Shown: positions 16,790-26,046, counted from the stretch's first letter. The stretch: DNA of 64,000 bases from Mesorhizobium qingshengii (GCF_027563465.1 NZ_JAPFQA010000001.1:62001-126000), one strand, 5' to 3'. A program made the numbers and translations. The notes: generated by a model from the letters alone, not told the origin.

Positions 16790-18457
16790 ATGACGTCTCT
16801 GACGCTCAACAAGATTACCTCGCAACGCGGAATCTCCGTCGGCGAGGCGACCAAGAAGATTGCCGATCTCGGCTGGAATCCTTCCTACGTGCAGGAAGCG
16901 ATGACGTTTCCGACCGACTACAAGATCACCAAGACGCCGCGCGACCCGATGAAGCAGGTCCTTCGGTCGTACTTCCCGATGCAGGAAGAGAAGGACAACC
17001 GCGTCTATGGCGCGCTCGATGCGGCATTGCGCGGCGACATGTTCCGCAACGTCGAACCGCGTTGGGTTGAGTGGATGAAGCTCTTCCTTGCCATCATTCC
17101 CTTCCCTGAAATCTCCGCCGCCCGTTCGATGGCGATGGTCGCCCGCATCGCTCCCGGCGAGGAACTCAGAACCGGATTCACCATGCAGATGATCGACGAG
17201 TTCCGTCACTCGACGATCCAGATGAATCTGAAGAAATGGTACATGGAGAACTACATCGATCCGGCTGGCTTCGACATCACCGAGGAAGCTTTCGGAAAGT
17301 GCTACGCCACCACCATCGGCCGGCAGTTCGCCGAAGGCTTCATCACCGGCGACACCATGACCGCCGCCTGCATGTACCTGACCGTGGTGGCCGAGACCGC
17401 TTTCACCAACACGCTGTTCGTCGCCATGCCTTCGGAAGCCGCCCGCAACGGCGACTACGCGCTGCCGACCGTCTTCCTGTCGGTGCAGTCGGACGAGAGC
17501 CGGCATATCGGCAATGGCCATTCGCTGCTGATGGCGGCGCTCAAGGAGCCGGAAAACCACCTCTTGCTCGAGCGCGACCTGCGCTACGCCTTCTGGCAGA
17601 ACCACGCGATCGTCGATGCCGCCATCGGCACCTTCATCGAATACGGCACCACCAACCGCGACAAGAACAAGGAGTCCTACGCGGAAATGTGGCACCGCTG
17701 GATCTACGAGGACTATTATCGCACCTACATGCTGCCGCTCGAGAAATACGGCATCAAGATCCATCACGACGACGTCCAGGCGGCCTGGGAGCGCATCACC
17801 AAGAAGAACTATGTCCACAAGGTCGGGCAGTTCTTCGCGGTCGGCTGGCCGGTCAATTTCTGGCGCATCGAAGCCCAGACCGACAAGGACTTCGAGTGGT
17901 TCGAGCATAAGTATCCGGGCTGGTACGCCGAGTTCGGCGACTTCTGGAAATGGTACGCCAAGCTCAGCCACAAGGGCGAGAAGGTGCTGCTGTTCAACAG
18001 CGACGTCGGCTACGTCTATCCGCACCGCTGCTGGTCGTGCCTCGTTCCCTGCCTGATCCGCGAGGACATGGTGGTCGGCGAGATCGACGGCCAACTCCAT
18101 ACCTTCGCTCACGAACTCGACAAGTGGACCGCAACGGTTGCCTTCGCCGACGAGTATCAGGGCCGGCCGACGCCCGCGATGGGCCGCTTCAGCGGCAAGC
18201 GCGAGTGGGAGACGCTCTATGACGGCTGGGACCTGGCGGATGCGATCAAGGACCTGAACTTCGTCCGCTCCGACGGCAAGACGCTGGTCCCGCAGCCGCA
18301 TCTGCGCTTCGACGACAAGGAGATGTGGACGCTCGACGACGTGCGCGGCAACACGCTCGGGTCGCCGCTCAACGCGCTGCGTGCCATGTCGCCCGCGGAC
18401 CGCGAGAAGCACCTGGCGGAGTACCGGGCTGGCTTCACCATCAATCCCTGCAACTGA
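16790..18457 (+). CDS. mimA: Di-iron monooxygenase hydroxylase large subunit (MimA/PrmA-like)
   Basis: Catalytic alpha subunit of a soluble di-iron monooxygenase of the propane/phenol/acetone type, which inserts an oxygen atom from O2 into an alkane, ketone or phenol. The 555-residue protein has the two E-x-x-H metal motifs: Glu137-x2-His140 in MIDEFRHSTIQMN and Glu236-x2-His239 in QSDESRH. Long stretches (FPMQEEKDNRVYG, FEWFEHKYPGWY, KMWTLDDVRGNT-like) are those of the mycobacterial MimA and rhodococcal PrmA group. GGAGG lies 9 bases before ATG 16790; ATG 16784 is an alternative with spacing of only 3. First gene of the sigma-54-driven operon. Confidence 0.93.
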   Translation: MTSLTLNKITSQRGISVGEATKKIADLGWNPSYVQEAMTFPTDYKITKTPRDPMKQVLRSYFPMQEEKDNRVYGALDAALRGDMFRNVEPRWVEWMKLFLAIIPFPEISAARSMAMVARIAPGEELRTGFTMQMIDEFRHSTIQMNLKKWYMENYIDPAGFDITEEAFGKCYATTIGRQFAEGFITGDTMTAACMYLTVVAETAFTNTLFVAMPSEAARNGDYALPTVFLSVQSDESRHIGNGHSLLMAALKEPENHLLLERDLRYAFWQNHAIVDAAIGTFIEYGTTNRDKNKESYAEMWHRWIYEDYYRTYMLPLEKYGIKIHHDDVQAAWERITKKNYVHKVGQFFAVGWPVNFWRIEAQTDKDFEWFEHKYPGWYAEFGDFWKWYAKLSHKGEKVLLFNSDVGYVYPHRCWSCLVPCLIREDMVVGEIDGQLHTFAHELDKWTATVAFADEYQGRPTPAMGRFSGKREWETLYDGWDLADAIKDLNFVRSDGKTLVPQPHLRFDDKEMWTLDDVRGNTLGSPLNALRAMSPADREKHLAEYRAGFTINPCN

Positions 18458-18504
18458 TCAGGGGGGCGGGTTCATCCCGCCCCTTCCTTTCACTGGAGGT
18501 CCGT

Positions 18505-19566
18505 ATGTCGGAAACCCACACGGTCAGGCTGAGTCCAGTCGGCGTCGAATTCGACGTCGAGCATGGCGAAACGGTGCTCAACGCCGCGTTCCGCCAGGGC
18601 ATTGCGCTGCCGCACGGCTGCAAGGAAGGGCAATGCTCGGCCTGCAAAAGCGTGTTGCTCGAAGGCGAAGTCGACATGCTGAAATACTCGACCTTCGCCC
18701 TGAACGACATGGAGAAGGAAAGCGGGCACGTCCTGTTGTGCCGCTGCATCGCCTTCTCCGACCTGGAAGTCGAGCTTCTCAACTACGACGAGGAGATTTT
18801 GGCGAAAGCGATCGCCGTGAAGACGTACAAGGGCCGGATTGCTCGGATCGAGCAGCTGACCCACGACATTCGCGGCATCGAAATCGAACTCGGCTCCCCA
18901 ATGAAGTTCTGGGCGGGGCAATATGTCGACATCACGGTTACCACGCAAAAAGGGGAGACGATTACGCGCTCGTTCTCCATGGCAAATACGCCGGACCAAA
19001 CCGAAAAACTCTCCTTCATCATCAAAAAATACCCTGAGGGAAAGTTCTCGGGAGAACTCGATTCCGGAGGCATCAAGGCCGGAGCCGAAGTCACCGTCGT
19101 CGGACCCTACGGAACCTGTTTCCGCCGCGACGAACGGCAAGGACCCCTGATCCTGGTCGGCGCCGGCTCGGGCATGTCGCCGATCTGGTCGATCCTCAAC
19201 GACCATCTGAAGAGCGGCGAGAAACGTCCGGTCTATTTCTTCTACGGCGCCCGTACCCGCAACGACCTGTTCTATCTCGACAGGATCGCCGAGCTGGTCG
19301 GCAATCATTCCGACGTCACCTTCATTCCCGTGCTGTCGCACGCCAATGACGACGCCGAATGGCAAGGCGAGCGTGGCTTCGTGCACCAGAGTGTCGATGC
19401 CAAGCTCAAGCAACTGGCGGTCGACGGGCAGGGCGATGTCCATGCCTGTGGCCCGCCGCCGATGATCGATGCGCTGCAGCCGGTGCTGTTCATGAACGGC
19501 TTCGAGACCGAGCGGATCTTCTTCGACAAGTTCACCACATCGGCAGGCGCAACGCCGGCCCATTGA
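18505..19566 (+). CDS. mimB: Monooxygenase reductase component (2Fe-2S, FAD)
   Basis: NADH-dependent reductase of 353 residues that feeds electrons to the di-iron hydroxylase. The N-terminal plant-type ferredoxin domain carries the 2Fe-2S ligands Cys39, Cys44, Cys47 and Cys79. The middle FAD domain has the TRSFSMAN motif, and the C-terminal NAD domain has GAGSGMSPI and CGPPPMID. ATG 18505 follows GGAGG by 6 bases. It lies 47 bases after the large subunit, the same order as in mycobacterial mimABCD and rhodococcal prmABCD. Confidence 0.93.
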   Translation: MSETHTVRLSPVGVEFDVEHGETVLNAAFRQGIALPHGCKEGQCSACKSVLLEGEVDMLKYSTFALNDMEKESGHVLLCRCIAFSDLEVELLNYDEEILAKAIAVKTYKGRIARIEQLTHDIRGIEIELGSPMKFWAGQYVDITVTTQKGETITRSFSMANTPDQTEKLSFIIKKYPEGKFSGELDSGGIKAGAEVTVVGPYGTCFRRDERQGPLILVGAGSGMSPIWSILNDHLKSGEKRPVYFFYGARTRNDLFYLDRIAELVGNHSDVTFIPVLSHANDDAEWQGERGFVHQSVDAKLKQLAVDGQGDVHACGPPPMIDALQPVLFMNGFETERIFFDKFTTSAGATPAH

Positions 19567-19613
19567 GGGCGGTCGTGCCAAGCCAACCACAACTGCAACA
19601 AGGGAGAGAGACT

Positions 19614-20672
19614 ATGCCTGCAACCTCGAGTTCAGTCGGTTCCGGAGCCGCTGGTGCTGCGATCTTCGCCGACTCCGACAGCCGGAAATACCGGTACTTC
19701 GAGCCGAAAGGCCAGCGTGCCACACACTACGAGGACATGACGGTCGACGTTCAGCCCGATCCGGAACGCTACCTGATCCAGGACTGGATCATCTCCTTCG
19801 CCGACGGCAAGGGCGCCTACGTCAAGCAGAACACCGCCGCCCAGAGCTCCAACTGGCATGCCTTCCGCGCCCCCGACCAGGAGTGGGAGCGCACGCACTA
19901 CCAGCGCCAGTCGAAGATCGAGACGATGGTGCAGAGCGTCATCAACAATGCCCGCAAGGCGGGTGCGCCGAAGACCTTCGACAAGGCCTGGGTCAAGATC
20001 CTGCAGACGCAGCTCGGCGCCTGGAAACATGCCGAATTCGGTCTCGGCACCTCGCTGATGCAGGCGCAGCGTTACGGCTACACCCAGATGATCAACAACG
20101 CGACGCTGACCAACTCGTCCTACAAGCTCAGGCTTGCCCAGGACATCACGCTCTACCTTGCCGAGATCGGCATGGATCTTCCCGACTGGGACGACGAGCT
20201 CGGCAAGAAGGCCTGGCTCGAGGACAAGAACTGGCAAGGCACGCGCGAAGCGGTCGAAACCATCATGGGCGCGACCGACTATCTCGAGCAGTATTTCGCC
20301 ATCAACATCGTCTTCGAACCGCTGGTCGGCGAAGTGTTCCGCTCCGGCTTCCTGATGCAGATCGCCGCTGCCAACAATGACTTCATCACGCCGGCGGTGA
20401 TTTCGGCGGCCGAGGCCGACTATGAGCGCAACCTCGCCAACACGATCGACCTCATGCACATGCTCGCCAATGACGAGACGTATGGCGCAGCCAACCGCAA
20501 GCTCTTCCAGGGCTGGGTCAAGAAACACGGCGCGCTCGCCGACAAGGCAGCCCTCGGCCTGCAGCCGATCTGGTCGATGCCGCATTCCAAGCCGGTCGCG
20601 TTCGCCGATGTCCGCGCCAAATCCGAGGAGCGGATTGGCCAGATCCTCGGCGAACTCGGCCTCAAGCGCTGA
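19614..20672 (+). CDS. mimC: Di-iron monooxygenase hydroxylase small subunit (MimC/PrmC-like)
   Basis: Beta subunit of the hydroxylase, 352 residues, structurally a metal-free relative of the alpha subunit that scaffolds the dimer. Typical segments are RYFEPKGQRATHYEDMTVD near the N-terminus, WVKILQTQLGAWKHAEFGLG, and TDYLEQYFAINIVFEPLVGE. AGGGAGAG precedes ATG 19614. Third gene of the operon, between reductase and coupling protein. Confidence 0.93.
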   Translation: MPATSSSVGSGAAGAAIFADSDSRKYRYFEPKGQRATHYEDMTVDVQPDPERYLIQDWIISFADGKGAYVKQNTAAQSSNWHAFRAPDQEWERTHYQRQSKIETMVQSVINNARKAGAPKTFDKAWVKILQTQLGAWKHAEFGLGTSLMQAQRYGYTQMINNATLTNSSYKLRLAQDITLYLAEIGMDLPDWDDELGKKAWLEDKNWQGTREAVETIMGATDYLEQYFAINIVFEPLVGEVFRSGFLMQIAAANNDFITPAVISAAEADYERNLANTIDLMHMLANDETYGAANRKLFQGWVKKHGALADKAALGLQPIWSMPHSKPVAFADVRAKSEERIGQILGELGLKR

Positions 20673-20688
20673 AACAGGAGAAATTGTC

Positions 20689-21060
20689 ATGTCATTATCT
20701 GCACGCGACGCAACCCATTCCAACATCTTCAAGGCGATGAAGGACATCACCTTCGAACAGACGATTTCGCATCAGTGCGGCGTCACCATGAACGACTCGG
20801 TCGAGGCTCGTGCCATCGCCGAATTCATGGGCCAGAAGCCGGGGGTGACCATCACCTACCAGCCGGCGCTGATCCGCATCGACGGTGACGGCAAGCTGAT
20901 CTTCAAGATGGACGCGATCGGCGAATATCTCGGCCGCGAGATTTCGGCCGAGACCTTCGAGGTCAACACCTCCACCCATTACGGCCGCATGGTTCGCGTC
21001 GACGACAACACCGTGATCCTGTTCGGCAACATGGACGAGATGTTCGAATACATCGAATAG
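20689..21060 (+). CDS. mimD: Monooxygenase coupling (regulatory) protein (MimD/PrmD-like)
   Basis: Cofactor-free effector protein of 123 residues (MmoB/DmpM family) that docks on the hydroxylase and tunes O2 activation. Recognisable family features are VEARAIAEFMGQKPGVTITY, DGKLIFKMDAIGEYLGRE and the C-terminal VILFGNMDEMFEYIE. AGGAG lies 8 bases before ATG 20689. Completes the four structural genes of the monooxygenase. Confidence 0.92.
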   Translation: MSLSARDATHSNIFKAMKDITFEQTISHQCGVTMNDSVEARAIAEFMGQKPGVTITYQPALIRIDGDGKLIFKMDAIGEYLGREISAETFEVNTSTHYGRMVRVDDNTVILFGNMDEMFEYIE

Positions 21061-21133
21061 TCGTCACAGAAATCCGGCGCGCCGCCGGGTGCGGCGCGCC
21101 GAACCGATCAACGCGATTGCTGCGGAGGCAACA

Positions 21134-22156
21134 ATGTACAGAACACCGGAAGGCAAGGACATTTTCGTGGTCGACGGCCACACCCATTTCTGGGACGGCA
21201 GCCCGGAAAACCAGAAGAATATCCACGGCAAGCAGTTCATCGAGTGCTTCTACGCCTACCACACGGGCTTGAGCCCGAAGGACCAGCTGTGGGAGAAGAG
21301 CAAGTTCGAGAAATACAGCGCCGACGATCTCTATCGCGACCTGTTCATCGACGGCCCCGATGATGTGGCGATCGTCCAGTCGACCTATCTCAAGGACTTC
21401 TACAAGAACGGCTTCAACACGATAGAGCGCAATGCCGAGGTGGCCAAGCGCTATCCCGAGCGGTTCATCGTCAACGGCGCCTTCGATCCGCGCGACGGCG
21501 AGAAGGCGCTGGAATACATCCACTTCCTCAAGGAGACCTACAACGTCAAGGGGGTGAAGATGTACACGGCCGAATGGAACGGTGCTTCCAAGGGCTGGAA
21601 GCTCACCGATCCCGATGCCTACAAGTGCTTCGAACTCTGCGACAAGCTCGGCATAAGGAACATTCACGTTCATAAGGGCCCAACGATCCTGCCGCTCAGC
21701 AAGGATGCGTTCGACGTGCATGACGTCGATCACGCGGCGACGGATTTCCAGGGCCTCAACTGGATTATCGAGCATTGCGGCCTGCCGCGTCTCGACGACT
21801 TCTGCTGGATCGCGACGCAGGAAACCAATGTCTATGGCGGCTTGGCGGTGGCGCTGCCCTTCATCCACGCGCGACCGCGCTATTTCGGCGAGGTTATCGC
21901 CGAGCTGCTGTTCTGGCTCGGGCCGGAGAAGATCCTGTTCGGTTCCGACTATGCGATCTGGACGCCGCGCTGGCTGGTCGAGAAATTCTGGGCCTATCAG
22001 ATCCCCGGGGACATCGCCGCCGAACGTGGTGTGCAGCTGACCGACGAGATCAAGGAGAAGATCCTCGGCCTCAACGCCGCGCGTCTCTACAACATCGACA
22101 TCGAAGCCAAGAAGAAGGCGCTTGCCAACTCGCCCTTCAGCATCGCGGCGGAGTAG
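21134..22156 (+). CDS. Amidohydrolase family 2 protein of the monooxygenase cluster
   Basis: A 340-residue TIM-barrel metal-dependent hydrolase of the amidohydrolase-2 (ACMSD-like) family. Metal ligands are suggested by VDGHTHFWDG at the N-terminus, IRNIHVHKG in the middle, WIIEHCG and the late Asp in ILFGSDYAIW. A homologue sits at this position, after the coupling protein, in mycobacterial mim and rhodococcal prm clusters; its biochemical role there is not established as far as I know. GGAGG lies 6 bases before ATG 21134. Confidence 0.88.
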   Translation: MYRTPEGKDIFVVDGHTHFWDGSPENQKNIHGKQFIECFYAYHTGLSPKDQLWEKSKFEKYSADDLYRDLFIDGPDDVAIVQSTYLKDFYKNGFNTIERNAEVAKRYPERFIVNGAFDPRDGEKALEYIHFLKETYNVKGVKMYTAEWNGASKGWKLTDPDAYKCFELCDKLGIRNIHVHKGPTILPLSKDAFDVHDVDHAATDFQGLNWIIEHCGLPRLDDFCWIATQETNVYGGLAVALPFIHARPRYFGEVIAELLFWLGPEKILFGSDYAIWTPRWLVEKFWAYQIPGDIAAERGVQLTDEIKEKILGLNAARLYNIDIEAKKKALANSPFSIAAE

Positions 22157-22161
22157 GGGCC

Positions 22162-22959
22162 ATGGCAACCGCCAGCGTTTCCGGCAGCCGCGAGAAGGAA
22201 CTCTGGCGGCGCCTTGGTGAGGTCAACGACCCGGAACTCGACGAACCCGTCACCGAGATGGGCTTCGTCGAGCGCGCCGCGGTGACGAGCGATGGCCGGG
22301 TGGAAATAGATTTCCGCCTGCCGACCTACTGGTGCTCCCCCAACTTCGCGTTCCTGATGCTGGACGGCGTCCGCAAGGCGCTCGACCAGCTCTCCTGGGC
22401 GCCGGCCTATCGCGTCAAGCTGCACGACCACATGTTCGCCGAAGAGGTCAATCGCGGCATGGAAGCCGGCAAGACGTTCGGCGACATCTTTGCCGTGCTT
22501 GCCGAGGATCAGGATCTCGGCGCGTTGCGCGAAACCTTTGCCATGAAGGCATTCAAGCGGCGCCAGGAGGCGGTGTTGCGCGGCCTGCGGCAGCACGGCC
22601 TGACTGATCGGGAAATCCTCGGCATGGACCTGCCGGCATATGACGTCGCCCGGTTCGAGCCGGGCGAGGCGGCCAAACAGAAGCCGAGATACCGGGCGGC
22701 TCTGCTCGAGCGGTTTCCCGACCGTCGGCCAGATGATCCTGTCTTCGTGACATGGGAAGGGGAGAAAATCCCGGCTGACGCACTCAGTGCCCATCTCGCC
22801 GAACTGCGCGGTGTGCGCATCAACATGGAGTTCAACGGCGCGCTGTGCCGTGGGCTCAAGCAGACCAGATACAAGGAACTGGATGTGGTCGACGGCGAAC
22901 CGACGCTGGTCGATTTCATCTTGGATCGCGTGCCGGCACGAACCGGCCCGACCGCCTGA
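22162..22959 (+). CDS. DUF59/MIP18-like metal-sulfur assembly protein of the monooxygenase cluster
   Basis: A 265-residue protein whose N-terminal 110 residues form a DUF59 domain (LWRRLGEVNDPELDEPVTEMGFVE, then DFRLPTYWCSPNFAFLMLDG, with a conserved Cys). The C-terminal part has no recognised domain. DUF59 proteins help mature iron or iron-sulfur centres, so assembly of the di-iron site or the reductase cluster is plausible (inference). It starts 5 bases after the amidohydrolase stop and precedes groEL, as in other mim/prm clusters. Confidence 0.8.
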   Translation: MATASVSGSREKELWRRLGEVNDPELDEPVTEMGFVERAAVTSDGRVEIDFRLPTYWCSPNFAFLMLDGVRKALDQLSWAPAYRVKLHDHMFAEEVNRGMEAGKTFGDIFAVLAEDQDLGALRETFAMKAFKRRQEAVLRGLRQHGLTDREILGMDLPAYDVARFEPGEAAKQKPRYRAALLERFPDRRPDDPVFVTWEGEKIPADALSAHLAELRGVRINMEFNGALCRGLKQTRYKELDVVDGEPTLVDFILDRVPARTGPTA

Positions 22960-23035
22960 GGCAGAGCTGACACAACGGCCTCCCTTGCACGAGGCCCCTA
23001 ACCAACAACCCGCCCGTAAGGCGGAAGGAGGAATC

Positions 23036-24667
23036 ATGTCCAAGATAATGCTTCACAATTCCGAGGCCCGCCGTGCTCTCGCCCGTGGCGTCTTCCGGCT
23101 TGCGGCCGCCGTCGAGCCGACGCTCGGTCCCAAAGGCATGAACGCCATGATCGACCGGCCGATCGGCACGCCGATGGTGACCCGCGACGGTGTCAGCATC
23201 GCCTCCGAAATCGAGCTGCATGACCGTTTCGAAAACATGGGCGCGCAAGTCGTCCGCGAAGTGTCCATGCAGACCAACGAGATCGCCGGCGACGGCACCA
23301 CGACTGCCATCGTGCTCGCCAACGCGCTCATCCAGGGTGGTGTCGCGGCGAACGAGCGCGGCGCCAAATCCGTCGATCTGTGCAAGGGCATCGACCTTGC
23401 CGTGGCGGCGGTGGTGGCGGCGCTCAAGGCCTCGGCCAAGCCGGCCAAGGGCAACGGCATCCTGGCGTCGGTCGCCAACATCGCCGCGACCAACAGCAAG
23501 CTTGGCGCGCTGGTGGCGGAAGCCCATCAGCGGGTAGGCGCCGAGGGCGTCATCACCACCGACTTCAGCGTCACCACCGAGACCACGCTCGATGTCGTCG
23601 AGGGCATGTCCTTCGAACGCGGCTACCTCTCTCATCACATGGTGACCGACCAGGACAAGATGGAGGCCGTGCTCGAACGGCCCTACATCCTGATGACCGA
23701 TCTCAAGATCAAGGAGCCCGAGCAACTCGATGCGGTTCGCCGCATCGCCGAGGAGGCCGGCCGGCCGCTGCTGATCGTGTCCGAGGAGATGTCGCCGGAA
23801 GTGGTGGTGACCCTGCTCGGCAAGCAGGGGCCCGGAAGATACCTCGTGGTCCACCCGCCGGAATACGGCCACTGGCGCAAGGCGATGATGGAGGATCTGG
23901 CCATCATCACCGGCGGCAAGGTGATCGCGCGCGATCTCGGCGGCCGGCTGGAGGATGTCACCGCCGAGGATCTCGGAACGGCCGACCGGGTGAAGACCAG
24001 CTCGTCCTACACCTCGATCATTCGCGGCGGCGGCGACCATGCGGCCATCGCGTCGCGTCGCGCCCAGGTGCAGCGGCAGTATGAAGCCTCGCCGCCCAAC
24101 ATCGACCAGGACAAGCTGCGCGAACGCCTGGCCAAGCTCTCCGGCGGCACCGCGATCCTCTATGCCGGCGGCGTCACGCCGGTAGAGCAAAAGCGGACCA
24201 TCCAGCTGATCGAGGATTCCTTGAATGCGGTGCGCGCCGCGTCCGAAGAGGGCGTGGTCGCCGGTGGCGGTTCGGCACTCGCCCAGATCGCGCCCCTGCT
24301 CGACAAGGTGGCGGCTGGCGTCGATGGCGATGTCGCCGAGGGCGTGCGCCTAGTGCGGTCGGTTCTGTCGCGACCGCTCTGGCGCATCGCCGCCAATGCC
24401 GGTGCCGATCCTGAAGCCGTGGTCATCGAGGTCACGCGGATCAATGGCGGCTACGGCTACAACGCGTCGACCGGCACGTATCAGAACATGTTCGAGGCAG
24501 GCATCATCGATCCGGTCCGCGTCACCTACACCGCGCTCGCCAACGCGGCTTCCGTGGCGACCCTGATCCTGACCACCGAAACGCTGATTGGCGATCTTGC
24601 GGAGGACGAGGATCCGACGGCCGGACCGGCGCGTGGCGGTGGTTCCGAAAAGCTCGGCCGCGCCTGA
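23036..24667 (+). CDS. mimG: GroEL-like chaperonin dedicated to the monooxygenase (MimG-like)
   Basis: A 60-kDa chaperonin of 543 residues with the ATP-binding GDGTTTAIVLANALI, an EEGVVAGGGSALAQ segment and the aspartate of IEDSLNA. It lacks the Gly-Gly-Met tail of housekeeping GroEL, ending GGGSEKLGRA, and no groES is adjacent. In mycobacteria the cluster-encoded GroEL-like MimG is needed to fold MimA (established). A very strong GGAAGGAGG precedes ATG 23036. The same role is inferred here. Confidence 0.92.
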   Translation: MSKIMLHNSEARRALARGVFRLAAAVEPTLGPKGMNAMIDRPIGTPMVTRDGVSIASEIELHDRFENMGAQVVREVSMQTNEIAGDGTTTAIVLANALIQGGVAANERGAKSVDLCKGIDLAVAAVVAALKASAKPAKGNGILASVANIAATNSKLGALVAEAHQRVGAEGVITTDFSVTTETTLDVVEGMSFERGYLSHHMVTDQDKMEAVLERPYILMTDLKIKEPEQLDAVRRIAEEAGRPLLIVSEEMSPEVVVTLLGKQGPGRYLVVHPPEYGHWRKAMMEDLAIITGGKVIARDLGGRLEDVTAEDLGTADRVKTSSSYTSIIRGGGDHAAIASRRAQVQRQYEASPPNIDQDKLRERLAKLSGGTAILYAGGVTPVEQKRTIQLIEDSLNAVRAASEEGVVAGGGSALAQIAPLLDKVAAGVDGDVAEGVRLVRSVLSRPLWRIAANAGADPEAVVIEVTRINGGYGYNASTGTYQNMFEAGIIDPVRVTYTALANAASVATLILTTETLIGDLAEDEDPTAGPARGGGSEKLGRA

Positions 24668-24705
24668 AGCAATCCAGACAATCTCGACGTTGAAGGGATA
24701 CGACA

Positions 24706-25749
24706 ATGAAAGCTGCCAGACTTTACGAATACGATCCGAAGATGAACGTTCAGCTCAAGATCGAGGAGGTCAAGGCGCCGACGATCACCGCTCCCGACGA
24801 GGTGATCGTGCGGGTGGGCGCCGCCGGCCTCTGCCGCACCGACCTTCACATCATCGAGGGTGTGTGGAAGCCGACCATGGATCCCGAAGGCACGCTGTTG
24901 CCCTACATCATGGGCCACGAGAATGCCGGCTGGGTCGAGGAGGTCGGCAGCGGCGTCAGATCGGTCAAGCGCGGCGACGCCGTCATCTGCCATCCCTTCC
25001 GCTCATGCGGCATCTGTCTCAACTGCCGCCACGGCGAGGACATGTATTGCGACAACGGCCAATTCCCCGGCCTTGGCATGAATGGCGGTTTCGCCGAGTA
25101 CTTCATCACCAGCGAACGCTCGCTGATCAAGCTGAACGCCAACATCACGCCGATCGAAGTGGCCCCGCTGGCCGATGCCGGCATCACCGCCTACCGCGCC
25201 GCCAAGCGGGCGGCGAAACTGCTGCGGCCAGGCAGTTATTGCGTCCTGCTCGGCATAGGCGGGCTCGGTCATATCGCGCTGCAATCGCTGCACGCGATCT
25301 CGGGCTGCCGCATCATCGCCGTCGATCGCGAGCCGGCGGCGCGGGTGCTGGCCAAGGACCTTGGCGCCGACTTCATCCTCGATGGCGGGCCGAATGTCGT
25401 CGAGGAAGTCAGCCAGATCACCGGCGGCGGCGCGCATGTGGTGATCGACTTCGTCGGCGAACTCGGTGTCGAGAACATCTGCTGGAAGATGGTGCGCAAG
25501 GGCGGGCAACTGTTCGTGGTCGGCTATGGCGGCAACATCAACGTGCCGACCGCGCACCTGGTCATCGAGGAGATCAATATCGGCGGCAGCCTGGTCGGCA
25601 ATTTCACCGAGCTTGTCGAACTGATGGAGCTGAACGCCGACGGCAAGGTGAAGATGCACTACACCGAATACAATCTCGCCAGCATCAACACCGCGCTCGA
25701 TGATTTCAAGAATCGGCGGTTCACCGGCCGCGGCGTCATCGTGCCCTGA
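24706..25749 (+). CDS. Zinc-dependent alcohol dehydrogenase of the monooxygenase cluster
   Basis: Medium-chain NAD(P)-dependent alcohol dehydrogenase, 347 residues. The catalytic zinc ligands are Cys43 and the His71-Glu72 pair in IMGHENAG; the structural zinc is held by Cys101, Cys104, Cys107 and Cys115. The Rossmann motif is GIGGLGHIALQ. It should oxidise the alcohol made by the monooxygenase, for example 2-propanol to acetone if propane is the substrate. It is the last gene of the operon; a GC hairpin with a T-run follows 18 bases after its stop. Confidence 0.92.
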   Translation: MKAARLYEYDPKMNVQLKIEEVKAPTITAPDEVIVRVGAAGLCRTDLHIIEGVWKPTMDPEGTLLPYIMGHENAGWVEEVGSGVRSVKRGDAVICHPFRSCGICLNCRHGEDMYCDNGQFPGLGMNGGFAEYFITSERSLIKLNANITPIEVAPLADAGITAYRAAKRAAKLLRPGSYCVLLGIGGLGHIALQSLHAISGCRIIAVDREPAARVLAKDLGADFILDGGPNVVEEVSQITGGGAHVVIDFVGELGVENICWKMVRKGGQLFVVGYGGNINVPTAHLVIEEINIGGSLVGNFTELVELMELNADGKVKMHYTEYNLASINTALDDFKNRRFTGRGVIVP

Positions 25750-25766
25750 AAGCCTCCGGACTGAAC

Positions 25767-25809
25767 GCGGCACGAAACGGGCGTGCCGCGTCATGGCGCG
25801 GCGCTTTTT
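25767..25809 (+). terminator. Rho-independent terminator of the monooxygenase operon
   Basis: Two overlapping hairpins follow the alcohol dehydrogenase. GCGGCACG (25767-25774) pairs with CGTGCCGC (25782-25789). GCCGCG (25785-25790) pairs with CGCGGC (25797-25802) and is followed by GC and five T at 25805-25809. The second fits an intrinsic terminator; the two cannot form together. Confidence 0.7.
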
Positions 25810-26000
25810 CTGCTTGTGACGTCGGTTATGGCGAAGGCGTCGGCGGCATCATCGACGTCGCGGCCGCCGTGATGATTTCGCGGATCATCGGCAACATCCT
25901 CGGATATCTCTCGGAGAAAGTGACCGGTGCTGTCGTAGAGACCTGATCATCCCCGCGACCACTGACTGACGGCAGTTTCGGTCGACGAGTTTTCCCCAAA

Positions 26001-26027
26001 CCGCGGCGCGAATGCCGCGGGTTTTTT
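26001..26027 (+). terminator. Strong intrinsic terminator, plus strand
   Basis: CCGCGGC (26001-26007), a six-base loop, then GCCGCGG (26014-26020) and six T at 26022-26027. The T-run is on the plus strand. It lies 250 bases downstream of the alcohol dehydrogenase and 20 bases from the end of the convergent regulator gene, so it backs up the first terminator or ends a short separate transcript from 25810-26000. That interval holds no gene I can support, only a 25-codon GTG frame ending at the TGA at 25944-25946. Confidence 0.8.
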
Positions 26028-26046
26028 GCGATGAACGGACCTGGGC

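Noticed and set aside
16697..18412. A 571-codon minus-strand frame over mimA
   Set aside because: Antisense shadow of a clear di-iron monooxygenase gene; His/Arg/Val-rich with no family match.
25782..25809. Attenuator regulating a downstream gene after the alcohol dehydrogenase
   Set aside because: No plus-strand gene follows that it could control; a plain terminator explains it.
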